A stretch of DNA of 64,000 bases. It comes from Ophthalmolycus amberensis (lineage: Eukaryota; Chordata; Actinopteri; Perciformes; Zoarcidae). The translations under genes were made by a program, and so were the position numbers. This document shows positions 35,761 to 52,760 of this stretch, piece by piece (position 1 is the stretch's first letter; each line of letters starts with the position of its first letter). The stretch spans positions 185,672-249,671 of the forward strand of contig JAFEUB010000900.1 of the NCBI GenBank assembly GCA_024529925.1, written 5' to 3'. The notes beneath the pieces were generated by a model that was not told the origin of the DNA, made no database searches, and worked only from the letters and a program-made list of their open reading frames with translations.

Positions 35761-38700
35761 ACTCACAGCTTCACATCAAACAAGAAGGATCCAGAGGTGC
35801 AACATGCCTCACACAGTGACAAGACATGATGCTGTGTTCAGAGGTGGAACGAAGTCACAGGGCCTCTTGTACAAACACAACAATTGGTATTGTTAAGAAT
35901 GACTTCATTTTCTAAATGTACAAGTGCATTTAGAATGTTGCCTTTATCTGACTGAATATGTAGTTTAAAAGTAAAACAAATGAATAAAAGGCATCAACCG
36001 ATCAAGTTGTGAAGAACAGGATGAGTTTTATGGAACAACACAGAAGCTCCATAGTCCGAACCAAGACGGCAACTTTTATTACTCCATTGAACCTTGACAA
36101 AGGCAGCGCAGACCAGATCCACTTCTTCTGTTCTTACCTTTCACAATAAAAGCCCCAGACATATAATATTCACAAGCGAGTATTTGTCATTGGTTGTTCA
36201 TCGTCACTCCCTCTGTGTGTAAAGGCCTTTAAAGGCAAAATGATGTGGTGCGCCTCGGTGCTCTCTGTTATTCCTGTGACACAATTACCATGGTTTCAGT
36301 CAGAGACACAAGGATTTAATTGAATGAGTCATTGGTGTTTTGGTATTTTTTGGTTTTGTCCAGCCAAATCTGAACTCCTCAAATTCATGACGTGACATAA
36401 AGTCCTGTGACTTAAGTCCAGTACACCATTATTTCTAGTGGACCAGTTCTAGGAGCTCATAACAGTGTCATTCGATTGGTCTGCTAGCTGTCGACATCGT
36501 GACATCACATCAAGACATTTCAGGCTTGTAACTGAAGTTTAAGGCAGAAAATAAAAACCTCAGCTATCTGAAACATCAACGATGAACGGCAGGCTTTGAC
36601 ATCAGCTCATCAGATTAAGAGCAGGTTGCATATTTCTTTGCACCAATATCCATGAAGGGAGAAATCCATCTCAGACGCACACATTTCCTTTTTCATTTCT
36701 CCCCGAGGAATCTGGACCTTGATTATTCAGACAACTGTATCAAGCCATAGAGTGACACCATCTTTATTACAAGCATCCGTGGGGGGCGGGGGGCATCCGT
36801 GGAGAGGATGTGATGAGTTAATGGCAAGGAACTATGTTTGATATGGGATGGCAGTTGTTGTTCAGTGTATCTCCATCATGTTGTGAACATACCGCCACAG
36901 AAGACACCCGACCGTCGAGGGGCGGGGGATCATGTTTTTATATAGATCCAACTAGCTGGACATCAGATACCCATGGGGTTACACACATGATGTGAGCGGA
37001 CACTCAGCACACATGAAGGCCAATTAGAGCAAATCTAATAATTGACAAAAGTAAAATTGATTGGAGTAAAAGAAAAACAGCTGTGATAAAGGATGTAGAC
37101 TATGGACCAAGAAAGCTTGCAGTGTAATCCATTTATTGATTAAGAAGGTTGTTAGGTGAAATTAGTTTTCTATGAAAGTGCTTCAGGAACATTATTAAGT
37201 GGCAGGCGCCAGAATGAAAGAATATTACAGTCATTTTGACTTGGTCTGGAGGATAAGATACAGATACACAAGAGATCCTATAATTATGTTTTCTTTTGCG
37301 TCTGGTGATTGAGAGGTGTTCTGACCACCTCCTGAGATTTAAATTTGATTCTTGACCTCAGAAACAATCCCACAACAAGGTCCATTTAGTGACCGGGCTA
37401 CAACTCGTCAACGTCTTTATTCTTGATCTAGGAAAAAAGAAGTTGACAAAACAAGCCCACCACAATGTCCGTTTAGAAATAGAAAAGCTGCAGAACAAAG
37501 AAATAGACCTTGAGTTTCTAACAGGGCTTCCGAAACAAAAGCATACGTTCAAACACATAAGATCCCACAATGACACACCACAATGGCCTTCTATAGCTGT
37601 AACACATTCTAAGCAGTAGTTTGCAACCTTAATGTCAATTACTCCCTGGTACATTTAGTCATCAGTGCTGACATTCTACTCAATGACGAACACTATTTCT
37701 CTGAACCATCCTTAAAAACACATCAGTGTGCTTTTTACCGGTGCTACTTTCTCCACTATGACACGCTGACTAATGCCTTCAAATACCAATCCCAAAAGAG
37801 CACCATTAGAGATGCTTCTAAGCCTCCATCAACAGCCATTCAAAGCACAGCCAACCAACACACTCAACTGCACTCACAGACACTCACATGATTTTTATCT
37901 TGGTACAAATCTTCCGTGGACAAAAACGTGTGGACAACGGTGATGAAGCGATGAAAAACTTCTAAACTTCTAAACTTCTACTTTTACCCAAGCTTTCAAC
38001 AGTCTGTTAATGGTATTCCACTATTACAGCGATTTTAGTGCAATTACCAGCAGCTATGAGAGCATTTTGAAGGCATTTCAGTCTCTTGAAACAGAAAGAC
38101 ATCTATTTTTCTTAACAATATACAGATTTAGAGAAAAAAGGGACCATTTTTAGCTTGCAAAGTGGTGTGGATGCACATTGAGGCTACTGAGAGCTGTAAG
38201 GAAAGTCAGTTTCTCCTCAAAGTTTCATCAAGGACATAACAAAACTGTCTGGAAAAAGTCGTACTTGTCAATTTTGACCAAACAAAGAACTGCCCAAATC
38301 TCTGTACATGGGAATACATTGTATGATGTGGTAAGATGAAAGCAGATGACACAATATCTGAACAACTGGTCAAAAACACGAGGCCTTACAGACTTTAGAG
38401 AAGCAATGTCCTAACTAAGCCCCAAGAGGAGTTGACTAAGTCTATGTGAAGGACAATTCTATCTATGCTTTGTTCTGCACTAAGAAAAGCCAATTTATCA
38501 CAGCTTCTGTGTCCAGCTGGTCTGAGTCTGGCCTTGGGCATTTATTGCATGTTATACCCATCACTCTCTCTTCCAGGCTTCCCTGTCTACATCAAATGAA
38601 GGCAAAAAATATCCACAGAATCTTAAAGGAAATGGTAGCACTAAGAAACAGCAGCTTCAGAAGCCTGAACCCTCCTCCCACAGCACCACATCACGTCACT

Positions 38701-39920
38701 TCTGTCCAGAAGCGACTGAGTTCCTGTGGTGGAAAAGATGAGCCACAACACCCTGAGTGCAGGACTTCACTTCTCAACTGTATATGCAGCTATTTTGCAT
38801 GTCCAAGACCGGAGAATGGCTATTATCAGCATGTGAAACTAAACGAAGCAATCTATTCTCCCATATGTTTCTTGCAAATGTGTTTACTGAACACTCGAGG
38901 ATGCAGGAAATGACTTAATAATTTGCCGTTGGAAATGAAATGTGAATTAAATACCCGAGGACCTCTCCTGGTTGCATTGATTCACACTTTTTGAAAACAT
39001 GTTTTATTGCTTGGTTTCAAAATGTAGATAAATATATTTATTCATTTATTTACAAGGTAAAGCATCTATAACATTCGATTAGGGTAAGATTCTCGGCAAA
39101 AATGAGTTAAAAAAAATATTTTATTGCAAGTGTGCAAAAGCACACACTCTCCGCTCTCCCACGTGAAAGTCCGACACTCGACTGTACATGTCGATTCTCC
39201 ACTATGGCCTCATGAGCATGACTTCTTTTATTGGCCCGAAACATTTAGCATTGAACATGAGTCGAAACCTGCTAAATCTTCCACTACGAACGTAATTCCT
39301 GGGGTACTGTGCCAACATGTTCACCTGCAGAAGAAGACTAAACTGATGCACCACTGTTCTCTGCAGACAAAGCAGCACATCTGCTCTCTAGACGCACTGT
39401 GGGAGAGTTTCTCTCCCAAAAAGCAGCATGTGAGAAGAAGGAGCCCCCCTCTAGGGAGTAGCCAGATGCTCTCTAAGGACGGTTGACTTATTATTTAAAA
39501 AAAACAAAGTTTCTCCTGTTGGCCTGCAGGGCTTGGCTGTAACTCAACATATTTTCAAAAGTGTGAGAGGAGAGGCAAAGCTACAGCACTGACTACCACA
39601 AATAAGTTGTTTTGTGTGGCCTGGGGTGGGGTTCTTGCCAGGAACGGTACAGCGTGGGAGCACACTTTTCTAACCCAGCAAAACACCTGCTGAGAGGAAG
39701 CTGAGCCGCAGAGGAAACGAGCATACCTCGCAGACTCCAAAACATGGCTGAACAGTCGCACAATACCCTAAAAATCAGGAGGAGGATGCTAAAAGTCTGT
39801 CCTGGAGCAAAAGCAGTGACTTGGATATATGTTTCATGGTGCTGATTATGCATTCCCACCAGCAGGCTGGCACCGTCAAGACCATCTTTTCTGAGTCACA
39901 CCCGAGTGGGATGGAGTTTG
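35761..39920. other. Unique sequence, nothing recognised
   Basis: 4.2 kb without an identifiable gene. Includes three tandem copies of cttctaaa at 37959-37982. The 155-codon open frame at 38446-38913 (+) is the longest outside simple repeats but has no recognisable domain, and overlapping frames exist. Confidence 0.5.
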
Positions 39921-40143
39921 GAGACGCTGTGTGCCATCACTTCTTCTTCATCTCCCCCCGTGTGGCAGCAGATGGGGCTCCCTCGCCCGGTGACACAGGC
40001 AGAGACACAGATGATGCTGCTGAACAACCCGTGGTCGACTTTAACCAAAAGCCCAGAGGAGGCAGTCGACACTTCCTGGAGTTCAGCTGCCGCCTTAATG
40101 AGGTGGAAGCCTCATTTTGACTTGCCCGAATGATGCTTCACTG

Positions 40144-42781
40144 TACACTCTTAGCCCGAACTAGTTGACTTTACTAGAAAACCGCGTGGAAACCCGTTGC
40201 CTCAAACCAATTAAGTTTTTACAAATGGAGGAACTAAACAGATCTAGTGGTGTTAACATAGAACCTTAATGAATGCAGTAGACAAATTTAAGCCCACATT
40301 AGTAATCTTTACTAAAAATCATTAGTTCACTTGACTCATTTTTTCTTTAATCTAAGTTTAATGAAGTAACTATTTTAATTTCAACATACATAAGCATATA
40401 TGAACAAATTACTAATATAACATTATTTATTGCTACTTAAGACCATTAGTTTATTTAAGTAATGACTTTATGTTTAATAAAATGAATTATAGTATTTGAT
40501 TTTGAGATTGAATGCATTGTTTCAAGAAAACTGTAAAGGAAAGAAATTCAACAATACATTTTATTGTTCCAATGACTTTTATTTTATCAAAACATTGTAT
40601 TGTAACTTAGTAGATCAATGTAATAAGTAGTAACTTAACACTGAAAAAAATTCCAACAAGGAATGCATTACACAGTAACTGTGCCATGTGAATGACTATT
40701 CACATGCAGACATTTCAACTTGACTGGATAAGGACAGAGGAACTGGGTTAAACATATCGAAACAACTGAACACCAATCCTGAGCATACGCTGTAAAACAC
40801 AAGTGGTGGAACATTCCTACTCCTCATTCAACATAAACTTATAACATAATTCAAAATAAGTATCTTAGTCGTTAAACATTTCCTGAGTCTTTGGTGACAA
40901 AGGGGGATTAAAACCATGTGAGGCTTGGTTTGGAGGGGCTAGCAGACCCCACAGTTAAGGTGTCTCTGCATATAAGACCTAAACAGACAGCAAACTCTGC
41001 AATGAATAGTATCAAAAACAGGATTTTAAAACATCGCATGTATCACATGTATAACACATACATGTTTAGGCTTGTTCAGTAGGGATGCTGACTGTGGCAC
41101 GCCTCCTGGAGCTTCCCCTGTCTGCTGCCAGGTTGAACCACCTCATTGCTGTTTCACACTCATCATCTGTGGCGGCACGTGAGACATGATTCTTTCGACG
41201 GCATCTGTAATCACAAGCAGATCATACAAAATCCCATGAGCCCTCAGTGGAACATATAGCAGACATGCAGTCTAAAAGCTAGTGGCTGTCTGGCATGTAA
41301 AGGTTTGCTATGCTATATTCAGAGCTAATATATCATATAACTATTATGTGAAGATATAGTCGAGTAATATCTACCTGAGCAGAGAATGAAGTTGAAGTTG
41401 CAAAGAGAATTTGTAAGTTTGAACACGACCTAAGACCTCTGGGTGACTTCAAATTGTTTTCATTAAATATTAGTAACCGGTACTTACGCAGGAGCAAAGT
41501 CTTCGACTCCATCTGGCTGAAGGACTTTTTCCCATTTATCCCTTTCCAGTTCATTCTCTTCCCAACATCACCGTTGAACATGCGGGCAAGGATGTTCCAT
41601 GTAACCCGTTTTGTGTCATGTCCTCCGATGGTTGCCAGGGAGGAAATCTAAAATGGATCAAAAAAGTACTGTTAACACTTTACAGAATGTTTTTTCTACA
41701 ATTTCACTCTTAAGATCATGCTTTTAAACATATTTTAAAAAGGAAAGAGAACTTACCAAACAAAGGCTGGCCTCGAGGTAGATCAGTTGCTCTCTCAGGT
41801 TTGTCTGAGTTCAGGAGGAAAGGTGAACCTCCCACCCCATTGTATGCCCCCTGTTGCCTGGGTCCTAATGGTAGGATGCCTGTTACCTGCCTGCAGTATT
41901 TGAACGGGGGAAAAAGGCGCGTTTAATGTGCGGATACCCCGGTGTCCGCAGTGACTCCGCTGTTTAACGGTGCGCGATCCGGGGGCGACCTGAGTCGACT
42001 TATGAACTCACAATATGTACACTTCCATTGCATCTTCACAAGAACCTGTGAAAACAAGAAGAAAACTATTGGCTCAACTTTCAGTTCAACAACCCAGTTC
42101 CAGTAACATTAACTCCACTGCAAAACGTTACCCAGCCTCTGCTAATAACCAACTAATGACCTCGTGCCTTGAGAAGCTAGCTAAGTTACTGCTATAAATG
42201 CAATAAATAACTCCTGTGCAACCGAACCAAGCACCATTTTGAAAAGCTAACGTAACGTTATCGTCAGCTAGCTTAAAACACAGCACACATGTTAAAGTTA
42301 TAAATGACCCACAGAAAATCGTTAGCATGCTAACACTCAGCTAACGTTAGCGTTTAGCTTACTTGTTGAAATAAATGCTCCCAGAATGATATCTAACGTT
42401 ACAGTCAATATGGTGAGAGTACACACTCACCATTCCACTTGGTTCAAAGTTGTTGCAGAAGTCCCGCAGCTCCGTCAAAGCCAGGATAGGTGTCGCGCTC
42501 GGATGCAGGACGAGCAGACTGCTCTGGGCTCGTCACTGCGCTGCACACGGCACTAATGCTGAATCGAGTGAAATTCAAACGGGCCCCTCCCTCCCCCCCT
42601 TACAGAAACGTAACCTACCAAGTTATCTCTGCTAAACATGATCATTGCACTCAATATTTCAGTTGATTAGTGCAAACTACTAAATAGATTTAGTAATGAC
42701 ACAGTTGTTTTACAAAACACGCAAGTATAAGCAATGACTACTGAAAAGTTTAATTTGAAATAAATTCGGGTTTAGAGTGTA
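40144..42781 (-). mobile_element. 2.6-kb terminal-inverted-repeat element with DUF4806 relic
   Basis: The left end tacactcttagcccgaa and right end ttcgggtttagagtgta are inverted (15 of 17 match). If the outermost ta belongs to the target, it would be a 2-bp TA duplication. AT-rich subterminal regions (about 600 bp left, 150 bp right) are full of acttaa/tagtaa motifs. The interior holds minus-strand exons of a DUF4806-like gene plus an AACGTTAGC-rich upstream region (42240-42370). No transposase is recognised, so the element is either non-autonomous with a captured gene or belongs to a superfamily whose transposase I cannot see. Confidence 0.75.
41066..42520 (-). pseudogene. Relic of a spliced DUF4806-like protein gene
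   Basis: Four exon-like blocks on the minus strand. Block A ends at a donor (ATG/GTGAGT) at 42431 and reads ILALTELRDFCNNFEPSG. Block B, 41757-41890, has acceptor and donor (TTTG/GTAAGT) and reads GILPLGPRQQGAYNGVG. Block C, 41488-41647, reads SSLATIGGHDTKRVTWNIL then GKRMNWKGINGKKSFSQM, the core of DUF4806. Block D, 41066-41204, reads RRKNHVSRAATDDECETAM then WFNLAADRG and ends in TAA; its acidic stretch and W-x3-A-DR match the family's tail. AATAAA on the minus strand at about 40576-40581 could serve polyadenylation. The reading phases do not join cleanly between blocks B, C and D as I place the splices, so indel decay or a misplaced splice is likely. The biochemical role of DUF4806 is unknown. 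Confidence 0.6.
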
Positions 42782-43082
42782 GGAAGGTTCATTTAAGTCA
42801 GTGCCCATTGCACAGGAGTAATGCTACATTTGCTGCTTTATTAATACTAACTCTGTGTCTTAGTTTTGCGAAAGTTCGCTTCAGTTTGCTCTTTAATTAG
42901 AAGTTCCCGCAGGCAATATTTTAGGTTTTATTCCTCCCTCATCTCGTCGGCGCTCGGCGATGGTTTGGTGTTTGGAGAGACCATCCTTGCTGGCAGGCAT
43001 CCAGTCTGTCCTTTAGAAATAAGCTCTATTAGCTCCCAAGGTGTTTTTCAGCTGCTGACCTTCCTGTGGAGGGGGGCAAGGC
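42782..43082. other. Unique sequence, nothing recognised
   Basis: No feature seen in this stretch. Confidence 0.5.
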
Positions 43083-43135
43083 AAAAACGGAATTGCCCAG
43101 CAGGGATCACTAAAGCATGTAATTCATTCATTAAT
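43083..43135 (+). repeat. Possible LINE 3' terminus
   Basis: cggaattgcccagcagggat then cactaaagcatg resembles the fish LINE terminus ...aatttcccctcgggatcaataaagtat, followed by a decayed simple tail (attcattcattaat). Weak match. Confidence 0.3.
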
Positions 43136-47605
<4,470 letters not shown>

Positions 47606-47890
47606 AATGTTAATAACGGCATTACAAACACATTTAGTGAGTTTAACTAACTTAACAGTTATATCATTGTGAAACATTTCTAAATGTGTTTGTTGACGTT
47701 CTGAAGCATTCTATAAACTATTAACAAGTGCTTATAAAAAATATCTATTGAACAATGAACAGGTTTATAATGCAAGTATCAACACTTATATATACTTATT
47801 AACACATAATCATGATGATAAGCATTTTATAAGGACTTATTACCTATTAATTAATGCTTTTTACAAGGACCTTAATTTAAAGCATTATAA
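47606..47890. repeat. AT-rich dispersed repeat (unclassified)
   Basis: Segments such as aacggcattacaaacacatt, ttagtgagtttaactaactt and tataaggacttattacctat match a type of AT-rich teleost MITE recalled from fish genomes (repeated ttataaggacttat and aaggaccttaat motifs). No termini resolved. Confidence 0.45.
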
Positions 47891-50800
47891 TCCACTCATT
47901 TTTTAATCATTTTGAAATATCTTGACAGACAGACAAAGTGATAAAGTCTTCCTTGGCAGGAGCAACTGATGTCTCCGTTTGAAAAATGTTTCTATGTTTT
48001 ACAAACTATGGTCTTCTCCCGCAGCTGTTTGGTTTCACCTTTTTTATGTTTTGGCAGATAATCTAATCTGACCACAGCGCCTGTTTTTACCTGATGTATT
48101 CATGGAATAATGAAATGGTGCCAGCACTCAGGCATCCATTTGTTCCAGTCACTATCTAATATATAGAAAGCTACAGCAATACAATGCCATAGGTAGTGGA
48201 GTTAATTACTTTTCTTTAACAGGCATCCTGGCAACATTTATCTTCGTAAGAAATCTCAATGATGCCCTTGTAATACACAACTACTGTACACACTGCAAAT
48301 AATTACTGTGATCGCTGCAGGGGACAAATGAGAAGCAGGAACATAATTTGCAGGTAGAATATCATTTCGTGTCTATTTTTGCTACAACATATCTCACCTT
48401 GACATCTGAAAGGATAAAAGAAAACAATGTGCCTCTTTTATCTTATTTTAACTCTTTGTTCTGCTCTCATAACCTGGCTGTGACTATTATGGAAGTACAG
48501 CAGCAGCAACTTTAATAACTTCCATGAGGTTCCATAAGCATGCGGCTGACTCATTGACAAGCGCTTAACCGTTCAAGGTCCATACAATGGGTCCCATTAG
48601 GTCTTACATTTGACAGGTGCTGTTTTGGTAGATGAGGAGTCTGGGCTGAAAAAACAAACCGGTCTTTGCATCGACCGAGAACAGAAAAAAAGGAGAAAAA
48701 GGCAGACAGAAAGTGTGAGGGAGACAGAGAGAGATTGATGGCCTTATCCCCGAAAGGAGAGCAGATTCTTGGGACAATAGTGGCGAGTAAATCTAAAAAC
48801 AGACAAACCCCTCCAAGCTCCACCGGCCTTCCTGTAGCATCAGACTGTTAGTTGTTCGCGCATTCTTACTCACAGTATGTGTTCAAAGAGGCAGATAAAA
48901 CACTGCAGCTCTTCTTGAGGTTCACATGGGTGGATATTCAATATGATAATTGATCATCTTTCAATGGCATTGTATCAGGGTGAAATCATCGGTCGAGATA
49001 TCGACCCAAAGTGTGATGGTCCCTGTGTAATCCAAAGAGTGCAGAATGTCTAATGTATAGACGAATTTGGGTTGTAGGTGAAGGTAAACCAGCCGCCATT
49101 ACTGCAGTGGCATTGAAACCCTGCGATGGCACTGTGAGGTAAGAACCGAGTCAACTTTCTGCAACATCTGTACGTGGGAGGTCTAGCTACTTTATTTATG
49201 GACAGATTAGTGTACATTTAATGATGAAAAAGTAACTTGTTTCCCATTAGGGAGGTTTTTCTTAAAGGTCAATTTCACCATCCTGATTGTTGTTTTCCTC
49301 TGCAAAGTATCAGGTTAGAAATAAATGATTAAATGTTAAAGATGCTCTGGGAAACTATATCCGTAAAGTAATTTGTTGTAAATTGACTGAAACTTCTTCA
49401 CAGAGCAACATCAGTATAAAAATAAAGCAGCTGTGAGAAAAATGTCCAATCCTATGGTAACCGTCTGCTTCTTGGCAACAGATAAAACAAACACTTAACA
49501 AGTGAACTGTCACATCTGAGACATCCGCCAACGGTTGTGTCATCTAGTTGTTAATGTCGCCTGAAAGTGATGACATCAATACAAGTTGTGTTCATCGTAT
49601 CACACGTTCTTCTTCTGCAATGTGGAAGAGGGATTTTGTTTGTTTGTGGATTTTTCTACCTTGGCTTTTGAAGCCAGCTTCATCTGACAAATGTGCTGCA
49701 TTTGTATTGGCTACAGACACAGATTTCAAAAACCAACAGGTTGAATCTCCTCAGCTCACCAACAACCAGCCTCTGACAGTCCGAGATGAGGAACAGTGTG
49801 ATTTTACAGCTACAGTATGTCGCCACACAAACCTCTGATCCGGCACATCACCTATGAATACGATTAAACTGCCTTTTTATGAAGAGGACGGGAAGAAATA
49901 CTTGCACAAAGACAGGTCTTGCCTTCAGTGTCATTAATGTCATGGATGTGCCCTTCAGTGACACATTAATATTAAGTAGCAGCAAGGAATAAGAGTCTTA
50001 AAAAACGTCTTGTGAGGCTGAAGAAACACTGCAGGCTATATAGGCCGTCACATGCTTGTCTGAGGCAATTCTTTAATTTACATTTAAATGAAACACTCTG
50101 GTCGTATCATGCACCAGCACAATCCCGTCCTTTATAATCCTTCAAGAGTGTGTTTTATGAATTAATCTGCAGTTATCAGTAAAAGCCTCCATTAAACGAC
50201 ACATCAAAGTTTGGTGTTTTATTGGGATCGGATTTAAAATAATTATAATCTCTTTCGTTTTCCATAAAAACATGATACTGAATTAGAAGACATATCCAAA
50301 GGGTTTATATATGGAAAATCTGTGAAAGCAATTTGTTGCCCTGAACAGACAATAAAGGAAAGGCACTCCTGTGTCAACTTCTATATGGAACATTTAAAGT
50401 AATAGTGGTAAAGGATATCAAAATTGTCGCAACATCATCTCGGTTTTTCTTTTCGAAATCAATTGCGACCCTGCAGGGAAGTCAGTCATAAACACAAAGA
50501 TTAGATTGACTGCCATCAATACAACTTTAGCCGTGATCGTTGCCACGTCTCTTACACTAGCACTTTCATCCTCTGCATGAAGGTAGATTTGAAACACAAC
50601 TCCACGCTCCTCTTTGCGGCACTTAACAAAAACCCAAAAGCCCTCTCCTCGCCGCCTCCTCGTGCCCGTTGTGTTGAACTTTTCAAAATGGCATCGTATG
50701 CAAGAGAGCGAGATGGCAGAGAGAAGACATTAACCGGTATCCTTGAGACGAAACTAAATGAACTGCACCTCCAACATGATTTACAATTAAATTAGGCACA

Positions 50801-52095
50801 AATACTTGAAAATTGCTTTTTCATTTGTGATCTAATGGCTTTTAATTGGCAAACACAGACGTGAAAACAGTTTGATTCTCCAGAGATCTGATGTGCTGTA
50901 CGTGTTGCATAATCATTCTTTCTCGATGTTTGATGCCTATCATACAAATGCTGAAGTGTATTTGTTCTACAATCCTATAGATCCTACAGATTTAAACAAC
51001 ATGTAATGAAATGTTCAGAGTTGTCATGTGTCATCTCCGAGTTCTCCTCATTTTATTCACACATTTTATTTTCAGGCTCATGTTTTAAACATTTTCGACT
51101 GCAGCACCAAAAGCATTTCTGTGTAATTACAAACTGAGATAAACACAACCGCTCCTGTTCCTTGAACCATGATGTTTTGCATTTGTACAAAAGCAAGTAG
51201 CCGTTCTCAAAATGCAAAGTGTTTGCTGTGATACCACCACCATTAAGTTTCTGAAGGATGACTGAGAGGGAGGATTATTAAATTCATCATAGAATATGTA
51301 CTGAAAACAGAATGCATGTCTGTGATGACATGGTATGAGTTTACATAAGAGAAATGGATTATTCTGGCGTTGCATTGTCTTTGCGCTCCCTTTTTACAAT
51401 ACTGTTGCACGAATGATCTTGAATGCTTGAATCTGGATGATTGAAAGGACAGATTAAGCCTTCAGGGATTAATAAGCATACATATCAACCTATCGAGCCA
51501 TGAGGGCACTGTGTTTAGAACTATGACGGAGGTTTCACACTACTCCTTGAAGCAGTCGCAGCAGCTCCTTCTGTGGCCGAACATGTGTTTGTTCTGGACT
51601 CACTGTGCTTCTGTCCTTTCCTTAACCCTCCAAATCATCAGCCCGCTAGTAATGAACTGCATATCTGTGCCCTCCTTTGTCATGCTAAAGGGATGGATCT
51701 GTTCTTTATCTCCCACGTTATAGAAATAAATTACACTGCGCAAGTAAAAGACAAGCAATTCTGCTGCTGCCGAGATTGTCTGCGTTTGTCCAGAGCGTGT
51801 TTTTAATGGTTTTTGTTTGGCAGCGATCTTTCTGACGTCACTTGAACAGCTGGAAATCCATTTTACCCTCTGCAAAGTTAAACATGCAAAGTGTTTGTTT
51901 CTATAATTCATGTTGTGTTTGCCATCACACAGATAAGCAAACACAGCTTTGCTCCGACCGAGCTTAAGCAGTTGACTCTATTCATTTTTCATCGGTGGTG
52001 AATGAAAATCAAAGAGCTGTAGTCAAATAAAAAACACATATCTACAAAGAGTCTGTATTATGAATGAATCAGAATGCTTTCCTCTTTTTATCGCC
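47891..52095. other. Unique sequence, nothing recognised
   Basis: 4.2 kb without an identifiable gene. 48150-48330 has conserved-DNA texture. 51455-51480 weakly resembles a LINE terminus (ccttcagggattaataagca). Confidence 0.45.
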
Positions 52096-52199
52096 ATGAT
52101 ATACGTGATATACTGTACGTGATATACTGTACGTGATATACGTGATATACTACGTGATATACATGATATACGTGATACACGTATATCACGTGTATCACG
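52096..52199. repeat. (GTGATATAC)n array ending in a palindrome
   Basis: About eight imperfect copies of a 9-14-bp unit, acgtgatatac or acgtgatatactgt. The array closes with gtgatacacgt and acgtgtatcac around a short centre (52171-52197), an inverted repeat containing CACGTG. Confidence 0.9.
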
Positions 52200-52572
52200 G
52201 TTAGGTTAGCTAATGAAAGCTACAAACGAAGGCTAGTTAGCCAGACATGCTAATGGTAGCAGCTTTCATTAGAGCAGATACACAAACATTTCAAACAATT
52301 CTTACATTTTTGCTCGTGTTTTTTTTTAAAGACACCCTTTATAAAATGAATAACACTCGTATTAGTTTTGCATGTGTAGAAATGTGAAGTGCAAAAGGCT
52401 ATACATGGTTGCTAAGCTACAATTACGCAATCGCCGTGTTGCTAAACTACGATTGCAGAGACAGTTCAGGGACGGGGTCAGCGAGTCATTTACGAAACCT
52501 GACCTTGAGATACTATATTATTCTAGAGTCTGCAGAACTTATAATAAATATGTTTGGGAAAGAAAGTAGAAG
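52200..52572. other. Unique sequence, nothing recognised
   Basis: Contains an imperfect pair of gttgctaa(a/g)ctac motifs near 52409 and 52439. Otherwise nothing. Confidence 0.5.
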
Positions 52573-52760
52573 GTGTAGGGAATGACCGAATTCACGGGGC
52601 CCCTTTAAGGAAAGGGGCGTAACCCTGGTGACAGGGGGGGTTAAAGGGTGGCAGGAAGTGAATGGATGTTTGTTTTGTATGGATGGAAATAAACGGCCAC
52701 ATGTAATTTAGGAGAAATAACACAACTGTCCTGAGTCTCGGGGGGGGGGGGGGGGCAGTT
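52573..52760 (+). repeat. Possible solo LTR, ending in a G16 tract
   Basis: tgtagggaatgaccgaattc at the left, an aaataaac polyadenylation-like motif at 52689 and cctgagtctc before a run of 16 G (52740-52755) ending ca give an LTR-like outline. No target duplication or internal coding supports it. Confidence 0.25.

Noticed and set aside
38446..38913. 155-codon open frame
   Set aside because: Longest frame outside simple repeats, but no domain, no codon bias I can see and no splice context; consistent with chance in 64 kb read in six frames.
39124..39486. 120-codon plus-strand frame
   Set aside because: No recognisable domain and no flanking splice or promoter evidence.
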